Positions 41,018-48,281 of a DNA stretch of 56,719 nt are shown here, in pieces. The notes under the pieces are model-generated. The model worked only from the letters and a program-made list of their open reading frames with translations, was not told the origin of the DNA and made no database searches. The stretch is from Lachnospiraceae bacterium (GTDB lineage: Bacteria; Bacillota; Clostridia; Lachnospirales; Lachnospiraceae). A program made the position numbers and the translations under genes. The DNA lies in assembly GCA_900752065.1 (NCBI GenBank), contig CAADTT010000062.1, positions 1 through 56,719 on the forward strand. Reading direction: 5' to 3'. The stretch's first letter is position 1. The number at the start of each line of letters is the position of its first letter.

Positions 41018-43000
41018 ATGTACGCACGAAAAGAAATGAAACACCGGGCAAAACAGACTGTAAAAAAACACTATGCCATGTACCTGATCGTCTGCCTGAT
41101 CGCAGTCATGCTGGGTACGGAATTTTCCGGCTCCCTGCAATTTTCGAAACCGCTTTCCACAGAATCCCGCTCCTCCTCCAAAGGACTTACGGATGTGCTG
41201 GATGCTTTAAAGGAAGGCAAGGAACAGAAGGCAAAACGGCTCTCAAAAAAACTCCGTAAGGAACAGCTTCAGTCCCCTGAGGCTCAGGATCCCGTCTTTG
41301 GAAGGACGCGGGGCGTCTTTGCGGAGATCGTAAATTCCATCACTTCCGGGACACTGTTCGTCACGCTGCTGTCCGGTATGACATGGATCGGCACCACAGA
41401 TGTGACCATCCGTTTCCTTCTCCTCCTTTCGCTGTTGGCATCCGTACTTTTCTGGCTGTTTTTTGTAATGCCCTATGCCGTCCTTGTCCGGAGATTTTTT
41501 CTGGAGGGGCGTACCTACCAGAGACTCTCGCCGCAGCGCTTCCTGTTTCTGGCAAAAACGGAAACCTGGAGAAATACCGTGAGGATCCTTCTGCGAAAAA
41601 ATGTTTTTCATCTGCTCTGGTGCCTTACGCTGATTGGAGGAATCATAAAGAGATATTCCTACTTTCTGGTTCCTTACATTGCCGCAGAAAATCCGTCTAT
41701 TCAGGCAAAGGATGCTGTTTTGCTGTCGCAAAAAATGATGACTGGACATAAATGGCAGTGCTTTAAGCTGGAACTGTCCATGCTTTTATGGAGGATTCCC
41801 GACATTTTGACTCTTGGGCTGCGTGCCGTGCTGTTTACAAATGCCTACCGCACGGCTGTTTTCTGTGAATACTATGTATGGCTTAGAAATGAGGCTTTAA
41901 AAAAAGAGCTCCCCGGTTCGGAGCTTCTCAATGACTATTACCTGTATGAAACTGCGGATACGAAACTGCTTTACGCCCTTTACCGGGACGCCGCCTCCGC
42001 ATTGGAAGAAAATGATGCCTTCGTTGATGAACGCCGCAGATTTTCCAGATTTCTGGCGGATACCTTCGGCATTATTCTGGTACGGACGGAGGCCGTGCAA
42101 AAATATGAGCAGCACAAATCCGTCCAGATCCAGCTTACCGCTTACCGGCATGTCCTTGCAAAAGAATCCTATCCCCTGCGGCTGAGCAACCTGTACACAA
42201 AGGAAAAAGCCCTCCGCCAGAAGCCTCTGTATTACATGCGCTGCTATACGGTGTGGTCGCTGATCCTGATCTATTTTGTTCTGGCATTTGCCGGATGGCT
42301 CTGGGAGGTCTGCCTGACTCTGCTCTCCAGCGGCGCGCTGGTGAACCGGGGCGTCCTCCACGGACCTTGGCTCCCGATTTACGGCACCGGAAGCCTCCTG
42401 ATCCTCACTGTGCTGAATAGGTTGCGCAAATATCCGGTCCGGGAATTTTTCTGTACGATCCTTCTCTGCGGAGCCCTGGAATATTTCATCTCTGTCTATC
42501 TTGAGGGAGTATATCAGGGACAGAAATGGTGGGATTATACCGGATATTTTCTGAATATCAACGGAAGGATCTGTGCAGAAGGGCTGCTGCTTTTCGGGGT
42601 GGGCGGACTGGCTGTCGTTTACCTGATCGCCCCTCTGATCGATTCTCTGGCACAGAGGCTCCGCCCCCGGGTGCTGATTCCCCTATGCATCGTGCTGCTG
42701 GCTCTCTTTTGTATCGATCAGGCTTACTCTGCACGGTATCCGAACTCCAGCGAAAGTCATATAGAAGACGATAGCGCTGCAGCGGTCTGCGCTATGCAAA
42801 ATGACGGGCGTTTGAATCTTCTTTGCCGTCTTTCGATATCATATTTAAAAAATACGCATGCACCCGCAGATCTTTGCCAAGTTCCGGATGAAACGCACAG
42901 GCGAGCTGGTTTTTCTCCCGTGCCGCCACGATTTTCCCGTCCGCTTCCGCCAGTATTTCTGTCTCACCGGAGACCCCGGCGATATACGGTGCACGGATAA
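41018..43000 (+). CDS. DUF975-like / PF06541 (CmpB-like) fusion membrane protein, paralogue 3
   Basis: 660-residue two-part membrane protein. N part (~1-290) looks like DUF975: basic start ARKEMKHRAKQTVKKHY, membrane segments near 22-38, 108-160 and 195-215, and the YLVPYIAAENPSIQAKDAVLLSQKMMTGHKW-type segment. Then a linker with a helical soluble region (~300-405). C part (~410-580) is PF06541 with WLWEVCLTLLSSGALVNRGVLHGPWLPIYG and WWDYTGYFLNINGRICAEG. Function unknown. Odd: the last ~70 codons (from 42792) run antisense to pdxT and look non-native (PPRFSRPLPPVFLSHRRPRR), so the true C-terminus was probably near residue 590. AAAGAGGACACGCT precedes the ATG. Confidence 0.78.
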   Translation: MYARKEMKHRAKQTVKKHYAMYLIVCLIAVMLGTEFSGSLQFSKPLSTESRSSSKGLTDVLDALKEGKEQKAKRLSKKLRKEQLQSPEAQDPVFGRTRGVFAEIVNSITSGTLFVTLLSGMTWIGTTDVTIRFLLLLSLLASVLFWLFFVMPYAVLVRRFFLEGRTYQRLSPQRFLFLAKTETWRNTVRILLRKNVFHLLWCLTLIGGIIKRYSYFLVPYIAAENPSIQAKDAVLLSQKMMTGHKWQCFKLELSMLLWRIPDILTLGLRAVLFTNAYRTAVFCEYYVWLRNEALKKELPGSELLNDYYLYETADTKLLYALYRDAASALEENDAFVDERRRFSRFLADTFGIILVRTEAVQKYEQHKSVQIQLTAYRHVLAKESYPLRLSNLYTKEKALRQKPLYYMRCYTVWSLILIYFVLAFAGWLWEVCLTLLSSGALVNRGVLHGPWLPIYGTGSLLILTVLNRLRKYPVREFFCTILLCGALEYFISVYLEGVYQGQKWWDYTGYFLNINGRICAEGLLLFGVGGLAVVYLIAPLIDSLAQRLRPRVLIPLCIVLLALFCIDQAYSARYPNSSESHIEDDSAAAVCAMQNDGRLNLLCRLSISYLKNTHAPADLCQVPDETHRRAGFSPVPPRFSRPLPPVFLSHRRPRRYTVHG

Positions 43001-43391
43001 AGGTCATGGGAATTTTCCCCAGACCTTTAAATACCTCTTCTGTGTAAAAACTGCCAAGCTGCCTGCCGTACGCATTCCGCTTCACACGGATATTCATGGT
43101 TTCCAGACAGGTGCTCCCGCCCTCCACCTCCTTTGCCAGCAGGATCAGTCCGGCACAGGTTCCAAACACCGGCATTCCCTCCAAAATTCTTCTGCGGAGC
43201 GGTTCATACAGTTCAAGCTCCCGGAGCAGCTTTCCCATAACAGTGCTCTCTCCTCCCGGAAGGATCAGTGCGTCAAATTCGTTCTCCAGATCCTTTTTCC
43301 GGCGGATCTCAAAATGATCCGCCCCCAGCCTGTCCAGCATCTCGCCATGCTCTGCAAAGGCACCCTGCAGTGCCAGGATCGCTACTGTCAT
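42792..43391 (-). CDS. pdxT: Pyridoxal 5'-phosphate synthase, glutaminase subunit PdxT
   Basis: 199-residue class I glutamine amidotransferase that supplies ammonia to PdxS for de novo vitamin B6. GGESTVMGKLL near 47, nucleophile Cys in FGTCAGLILLA near 78, and the His-Glu pair in CAFHPELGKDLRVH near 168. The ATG is one base past the pdxS stop with GAGAGGAAAG upstream, so pdxS-pdxT are a tight operon. Its 3' 209 nt are covered on the other strand by the fusion gene. Confidence 0.96.
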   Translation of the reverse strand: MTVAILALQGAFAEHGEMLDRLGADHFEIRRKKDLENEFDALILPGGESTVMGKLLRELELYEPLRRRILEGMPVFGTCAGLILLAKEVEGGSTCLETMNIRVKRNAYGRQLGSFYTEEVFKGLGKIPMTFIRAPYIAGVSGETEILAEADGKIVAAREKNQLACAFHPELGKDLRVHAYFLNMISKDGKEDSNARHFA

Positions 43392-43392
43392 C

Positions 43393-44268
43393 TTACTTTC
43401 CTCTCTCTTCCATGATTAACTGGATTTCCTGCTCGTTGATGCCGACCATAGCCTCTCCCAGATCTGTAGACAACTCTGCGATCAGCTTTGCATCCGTATA
43501 ATTGGTCACAGCTTTCACAATAGCTGCCGCACGTTTTGCCGGATTCCCCGACTTAAAGATACCGGAACCAACAAACACGCCTTCCGCTCCAAGCTGCATC
43601 ATCAGCGCCGCATCCGCCGGGGTAGCCACGCCGCCTGCAGCAAAATTTACCACCGGGAGTTTTCCATTTTCATGCACATACTCCAGAAGATCCACCGGAA
43701 CCTGAAGCTGCTTTGCCGCCTCGAACAGCTCGTCTTCCCGCAGGTTCTGCACTCTGCGGATCTCCGCATTCATAGTTCTCATATGGCGCACCGCCTGCAC
43801 CACGTCTCCCGTCCCCGGTTCGCCCTTGGTGCGGATCATGGACGCTCCTTCGGCGATCCTCCGAAGCGCCTCCCCTAAATCCCTGGCTCCGCAGACGAAG
43901 GGTACTCTGAAATCTGATTTTTTAATATGATATTTATCATCTGCCGGAGAGAGCACCTCGCTCTCATCGATATAGTCAATCTCGATTGCCTCCAGGATCT
44001 GTGCCTCAACAAAATGTCCGATACGGCATTTTGCCATAACAGGAATCGAAACCGCCTCCTGAATACCCCGTATCATCTTCGGGTCGCTCATACGGGAAAC
44101 TCCGCCTGCCGCCCGGATATCTGCCGGAATCCTCTCCAGCGCCATAACCGCACAGGCTCCTGCCTCCTCCGCGATCTTTGCCTGCTCCGGCGTGGTAACA
44201 TCCATGATGACACCGCCTTTTAACATCTGTGCCAACTGCTTATTTAGTTCGTATCTGTTCTCTTTCAT
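43393..44268 (-). CDS. pdxS: Pyridoxal 5'-phosphate synthase, PdxS subunit
   Basis: 291-residue TIM-barrel enzyme making PLP from ribose 5-phosphate, glyceraldehyde 3-phosphate and ammonia. Highly conserved: GGVIMDVTTPEQAKIAEEAGA near 18-38, the Lys in MAKCRIGHFVEAQ near 78, LGEALRRIAEGASMIRTKGEPGTGD near 131-155 and FAAGGVATPADAALMMQLGAEGVFVGSGIF near 209. Stable dodecamer with PdxT in known cases. Confidence 0.98.
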   Translation of the reverse strand: MKENRYELNKQLAQMLKGGVIMDVTTPEQAKIAEEAGACAVMALERIPADIRAAGGVSRMSDPKMIRGIQEAVSIPVMAKCRIGHFVEAQILEAIEIDYIDESEVLSPADDKYHIKKSDFRVPFVCGARDLGEALRRIAEGASMIRTKGEPGTGDVVQAVRHMRTMNAEIRRVQNLREDELFEAAKQLQVPVDLLEYVHENGKLPVVNFAAGGVATPADAALMMQLGAEGVFVGSGIFKSGNPAKRAAAIVKAVTNYTDAKLIAELSTDLGEAMVGINEQEIQLIMEERGK

Positions 44269-44307
44269 AATTTCATACCTTTCTTGTATATTTTATAGTT
44301 ACTCTTC

Positions 44308-44336
44308 ATTATACACACAAAAGGCTTTTTGAAAAT
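44308..44336 (-). promoter_or_regulatory. Promoter of pdxST
   Basis: Minus strand TATAAT (44308-44313) with a weak -35 (TTTTCA-like, 44330-44336). The weak -35 suggests need for an activator. Confidence 0.6.
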
Positions 44337-44338
44337 AT

Positions 44339-44372
44339 CCAGTTTTTGATTAATTAACCAGTCCAGTTTTTG
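44339..44372. promoter_or_regulatory. Direct repeat upstream of the pdxS promoter, possible activator site
   Basis: ccagtttttg occurs twice, at 44339-44348 and 44363-44372 (24-bp spacing, about two helical turns), right above the pdxS -35. MocR-type PdxR regulators bind direct repeats at such positions; no pdxR gene is in the window. Confidence 0.4.
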
Positions 44373-44450
44373 TTTTTCCCTGCAACAATCTCTTGCCATC
44401 TTCCCGTTCCGGGTGTTACACTATAAAAAACAAATGCGAAGGAGTACGCC

Positions 44451-45377
44451 ATGTACTATTTTATTGTCAATCCAAAGGCAAGCTCCGGCGTCGGGCTGAA
44501 AAAGTGGAAAGCCCTCGCCGTGCTGCTGAAAAAAAATAAGCTTCCCTATCAGGTCTTTTTTACAGACGGAGCGGGCAGCGCCACCCTCCATGCCCGTGTC
44601 ATCACATCCCGGAAAGAAGAAGTGATGCTGGTGGCCGTAGGCGGAGACGGCACAGCCAATGAAGTCCTGAATGGAATCTGCGACTTCACCCGCACTACCT
44701 TCGGCTATGTTCCTACCGGCTCCAGCAACGATCTGGCCCGTGCCATGAACCTTCCATCCGAACCGGAGGAAGCCATAAAGCTTTTGCTGCACCCGGAGGC
44801 TGTCCGTCATGTAAATGTAGGTTTTGTAACATCCGGAAATTCCTCCCGGCGCTTCCTTGTCAGCTCCGGCATCGGCTTCGACGCTGCCGTCTGCCACGAA
44901 GCACTGAATTCCCGCCTGAAAAAACATCTGAACCGCTTTCACCTCGGAAAGCTCACTTATCTCGGCATTGCCCTGAAGCATATTCTCCTGCTGAAAGGAA
45001 CCCCGGCAAAGCTGGTTTTAGACGATGGGCGAAGATTTTCCTTTCCGAAGGTCTTTTTCTGCACCTTTATGAACACAAAATACGAGGGCGGCGGCTTCCA
45101 GTTCTGCCCGGAGGCGCAGCCGGACGATGACCTTCTCGATATCTGCCTGGTAGAGCAGATGAGAAAAACTAAGATCTTCCGGGTGCTTCCCACAGCCTAT
45201 CCCGGAAAACATACCCGCACGAAGGAAGTACATATCTGCCAATGCCGCAGGGCACACATAAAAACCCCCCGCCCGATGGCTGTCCATACGGATGGGGAGT
45301 CCTTTCATTTTCAAAAAGATCTGACAGTAGGGCTTCTGGATGCCAAGCTCCGCTTTCTCGCCCCGCCTGTCAGTTAA
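44451..45377 (+). CDS. Diacylglycerol kinase-family lipid kinase
   Basis: 308-residue YegS/DgkB-type kinase. Nucleotide-binding VNPKASSGVG near 6-15, VGGDGTANEVLNG near 63-75 and the YVPTGSSNDLARAMNLP segment near 88-104; C-terminal beta domain with MNTKYEGGGFQFCPEAQPDDDLLD near 205. It phosphorylates a lipid alcohol (diacylglycerol or similar), feeding phospholipid or lipoteichoic acid recycling. ATG has AAGGAG seven bases upstream. Convergent with the glycosyltransferase gene (8-bp overlap of the ends). Confidence 0.9.
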   Translation: MYYFIVNPKASSGVGLKKWKALAVLLKKNKLPYQVFFTDGAGSATLHARVITSRKEEVMLVAVGGDGTANEVLNGICDFTRTTFGYVPTGSSNDLARAMNLPSEPEEAIKLLLHPEAVRHVNVGFVTSGNSSRRFLVSSGIGFDAAVCHEALNSRLKKHLNRFHLGKLTYLGIALKHILLLKGTPAKLVLDDGRRFSFPKVFFCTFMNTKYEGGGFQFCPEAQPDDDLLDICLVEQMRKTKIFRVLPTAYPGKHTRTKEVHICQCRRAHIKTPRPMAVHTDGESFHFQKDLTVGLLDAKLRFLAPPVS

Positions 45378-46386
45378 ATCCGAAAAACTTCTGTGTGATC
45401 TTATAGGCTGCCACTGACACCTGCCGTCCCTGCTTTCCCGGCAGGTTCATGGTGCGCCCCATGATCCCTCTGCGAAGCTTATAGTAAAGGACAACATCTG
45501 CCTTTTTCAGATACTGCCACAGCTCCTGCTTCTTTTCCAGCGCCTCCTCCGTCTTTGCACGGATCAGCATGATCGATGAAACGGTGGTAATGATATCCAG
45601 ATAGCTGATCATATATTTTTTCAGCTTCTTATCCGCAATCTTCTGCCCGGCCAGCGTATCGATCATGATCTTATTGACGCGGATCTGCTGGTCGATCCTG
45701 CTGATCATCACCGACTCATTGACCGACTGATCCTCCCGCCCGATAAAATAATGATAAAAGTTCACATCCAGATAATACATGTTTTTCACATAAGGAAGAG
45801 GCTGGAACACAAACAGGTTGTCCACATAAAAGGTATGCTTCGGCAGCTCCAGACCGCACTCTTTTAAAAGCTTCGTCCGATAGATCACGGAATGCATCAG
45901 GATATAATGGCCGATGCGCAGATGGCGCACCCTCTCCCAGCCAAACACCTGCTCCTTCGGGAAAGCAGACCGGTACTGCATGACCTTCTTGTGCCTTGCG
46001 CCCGCCTTATCATAGATAAAATTGCTGATGAACATGTCTACGGTCTGAGGACCTCCCGCCTGCTCCCGCAGAGCCTCCAGCATCCTGGGATATGCTTCTG
46101 CATCTACCCAGTCATCACTGTCTACTACCTTAAAATACAACCCTGATGCATTTTTGATCCCGGCATTAACTGCACCGCCATGTCCGGCATTTTCCTGATG
46201 GATAGCCTTTACAATACCGGGGTATTCCCTGGCATACCGGTCTGCAATCTCAGCCGTCCTGTCCCTGGAACCATCATTTATGATCAGGATCTCCACATCC
46301 TCCCCTCCCGGAAGCAGGGACTCTATACATTTCTCCATATAATTTTCTGAGTTATAACATGGAATTGCTATCGATAGTATTTTCAT
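45370..46386 (-). CDS. Family 2 glycosyltransferase
   Basis: 338-residue GT-A enzyme. SIAIPCYNSENYMEKCIESLL near 4-24, IINDGSRDRT near 36, ENAGHGGAVNAGI near 66 and the DxD-type VVDSDDW near 88-94 are typical of GT2. A C-terminal helical region follows without clear membrane passes. Acceptor unknown; probably a surface polysaccharide or glycolipid. ATG 46386 overlaps the TGA of mutY (ATGA) and has GGAGG five bases upstream, so it is coupled to mutY. Confidence 0.88.
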   Translation of the reverse strand: MKILSIAIPCYNSENYMEKCIESLLPGGEDVEILIINDGSRDRTAEIADRYAREYPGIVKAIHQENAGHGGAVNAGIKNASGLYFKVVDSDDWVDAEAYPRMLEALREQAGGPQTVDMFISNFIYDKAGARHKKVMQYRSAFPKEQVFGWERVRHLRIGHYILMHSVIYRTKLLKECGLELPKHTFYVDNLFVFQPLPYVKNMYYLDVNFYHYFIGREDQSVNESVMISRIDQQIRVNKIMIDTLAGQKIADKKLKKYMISYLDIITTVSSIMLIRAKTEEALEKKQELWQYLKKADVVLYYKLRRGIMGRTMNLPGKQGRQVSVAAYKITQKFFGFN

Positions 46387-47432
46387 ATTGACCTCCAATA
46401 TTTCATGTATGCCCCAAACGCCGCAGGAATGGGATACGTCTCTTCTTTCTTTTCCGGTTCCACAAAGATCAGCTCCTCTGACTCCCTATGTTCCATCTCT
46501 TCTACCCGGATCAGGTATCCTGTCATATGCCACTCGATATGACTGAAAATATGTTTTGCATCCTCAAGCTTCCGGATACGGATCGGCGAAAGCTTCTTTT
46601 CCTTCAAATACTCCAGAACCTCCTGCTGTGACAGACAGCCAACCAGATTCGGCAGCTCATACATGCCCGCCAGCAATCCCTTTTCCGGTCTCCGGCGGAT
46701 CGCCGTCCGCTCCCCTTCCCGTATCACCAGCACTGTCCTGTCCTCGATCTTTCTAGACTTTTTCTGTGCCTTCTTCGGATATTCCGAAATCTGGTTTCTC
46801 TCTCTTGCCGCACACAACTCCTTTACCGGGCAGACACCGCATTTCGGCATTCCGTTCGGGACGCAGACGACAGCTCCCAGCTCCATCAAAGCCTGATTAA
46901 AGTCTCCCGGTCTGTCTGCGGGAATGACAGCAGCCAGTTCTTTTTCCCATCGGCTCTTCACCGATTGCTTTAGAATATCATCACCGCACATAGTCACACG
47001 GGACAGGACACGGAGCACATTCCCATCTACTGCCGGGACAGGTATTCCGAATGCGATCGAAGCGATCGCTCCCGCTGTATAGCGGCCGATTCCCGGCAGC
47101 CTCAGCAGCTTCTCATAATCTCCCGGCATCCTGCCCCCGTAGTCGTCCATCACTGTCTGCGCCGCCTTCTGCATGTTCCGTACCCGGTTGTAATATCCCA
47201 GTCCCTCCCACAGCTTTAAGAGACGTTCTTCCGGACATATTGCAAGCTCCCGGATTCCCGGCAGCACTGATGTAAACCGTTCAAAATATGGCTTTACTGC
47301 CTCTACCCTTGTCTGCTGCAGCATGATTTCCGACACCCATACCCTGTATGGAGATGCCTCTTCCCGCCAGGGAAGGATCCTCGCATTCTCCTCATACCAT
47401 GCCAGCAGCGGTTCTGTAATCTCTTCCAGCAT
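46383..47432 (-). CDS. mutY: A/G-specific adenine glycosylase MutY
   Basis: 349-residue DNA repair enzyme removing adenine opposite 8-oxoguanine. EIMLQQTRVEAVKPYFERF near 34-52 with the catalytic Glu, helix-hairpin-helix LPGIGRYTAGAIASIAFG near 110-127, VDGNVLRVLSRV near 134, and the Fe-S cysteine set C-x7-C-x2-C-x5-C near 190-207. A C-terminal NUDIX-like MutT domain recognises 8-oxoG (RRRPEKGLLAGMYELPN near 243). Two bases past the sfsA stop, with GAGG upstream. Confidence 0.96.
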   Translation of the reverse strand: MLEEITEPLLAWYEENARILPWREEASPYRVWVSEIMLQQTRVEAVKPYFERFTSVLPGIRELAICPEERLLKLWEGLGYYNRVRNMQKAAQTVMDDYGGRMPGDYEKLLRLPGIGRYTAGAIASIAFGIPVPAVDGNVLRVLSRVTMCGDDILKQSVKSRWEKELAAVIPADRPGDFNQALMELGAVVCVPNGMPKCGVCPVKELCAARERNQISEYPKKAQKKSRKIEDRTVLVIREGERTAIRRRPEKGLLAGMYELPNLVGCLSQQEVLEYLKEKKLSPIRIRKLEDAKHIFSHIEWHMTGYLIRVEEMEHRESEELIFVEPEKKEETYPIPAAFGAYMKYWRSI

Positions 47433-47434
47433 AA

Positions 47435-48115
47435 CTATAACCTCACCTGTATCCTCTGGTCAACCTCAATGGAATCCTCCGTCACCTGACAGTCATAGGC
47501 CAGGATATGCACCCCCTCCGACGCTGCCTGCCGGAGCGCCCCGCCAAAAGCGGGATGTGTTCTGTCATTCGGCGTAAAACACCGGACTCCCTTCATCTGG
47601 ATCACAAAGAAAAGGTAAGCCTCATAGCCATCCTTTTTACATTTTATCAGCTCATGAACATGCTTCACGCCCCGTTCCGTGGGTGCATCCGGAAATCTGG
47701 CTATCCCATCCTCCTCCAGAGTCACACCCTTTACTTCCATAAAAATCTTTTTCCCGTCTGCCTCCAGATAAAGGTCAAATCTGGAATTCCCGTACTGTGT
47801 CTCCATCCGAAGCTGCGTGATCTTCTGAAACAGGCCTCCTTTTTCCAACCACTCCCTTACGGCGTAATTCGGAATCTGAGAATCCATGTTTACCAGACGC
47901 TTCCCTTTTTTCACGGCAATCAGGTCGTACTTTGTCTTTCTGTTTGGATTTTCCGACCGCTGCAGGTACACCTCCGCGCCTGGAATCAAAAGCTCCCGGC
48001 ACCGTCCCGTATTTTTTACATGGCAGGTTTCCTGTTCTCCATTTATTTCTATATGAGCAACAAAGCGGTTCGGACGCGCCAGAAATACAGCGCGCTCAAT
48101 ATTCTGATATTTCAT
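47435..48115 (-). CDS. sfsA: SfsA-family DNA/RNA nuclease
   Basis: 226-residue SfsA protein, once called sugar fermentation stimulation protein and shown in some bacteria to have nuclease activity. NRFVAHIEINGEQETCHVKNTGRCRELL near 17-44, GNSRFDLYLE near 105 and FMEVKGVTLEEDGIARFPDAPTERGVKHV near 120-148 are diagnostic. ATG 48115 is chosen; the longer open frame upstream (31 codons, MQNPIVEDDFNGF...) is translated from a palindromic intergenic element and is not part of the protein. AGGA lies 13 bases upstream, a rather long spacing. Confidence 0.92.
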   Translation of the reverse strand: MKYQNIERAVFLARPNRFVAHIEINGEQETCHVKNTGRCRELLIPGAEVYLQRSENPNRKTKYDLIAVKKGKRLVNMDSQIPNYAVREWLEKGGLFQKITQLRMETQYGNSRFDLYLEADGKKIFMEVKGVTLEEDGIARFPDAPTERGVKHVHELIKCKKDGYEAYLFFVIQMKGVRCFTPNDRTHPAFGGALRQAASEGVHILAYDCQVTEDSIEVDQRIQVRL

Positions 48116-48136
48116 GTCTGCTGATCTTTCCTGTTC

Positions 48137-48267
48137 GTAACTGTTCAGTATCTTCACAGTTGCGATGCAAAATCCATTAAAATCGTCTTCGACGATGGGA
48201 TTTTGCACTCCCCATCATGTTCTTACGGCCTCAGCAGCAAGTGCTTCGGCCTGTGCTGAACAGTTAC
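48137..48267. repeat. 131-bp palindromic intergenic element (long form)
   Basis: Bounded by a 12-bp perfect inverted repeat (48137-48148 gtaactgttcag; 48256-48267 ctgaacagttac). Inside is a stem of 10 bp (48166-48175 with 48198-48207) capped by atcgtc-ttc-gacgat, plus a second GC-rich palindromic part (48218-48255). It lies between sfsA and the L,D-transpeptidase gene. The ends resemble the short element at 50047-50077. Probably a dispersed MITE- or REP-like repeat. Confidence 0.6.
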
Positions 48268-48281
48268 TCCTGCTCTTTTAA

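Noticed and set aside
48116..48208. N-terminal extension of SfsA (31 codons)
   Set aside because: It is translated from the palindromic element; the conserved SfsA sequence starts at the ATG at 48115.
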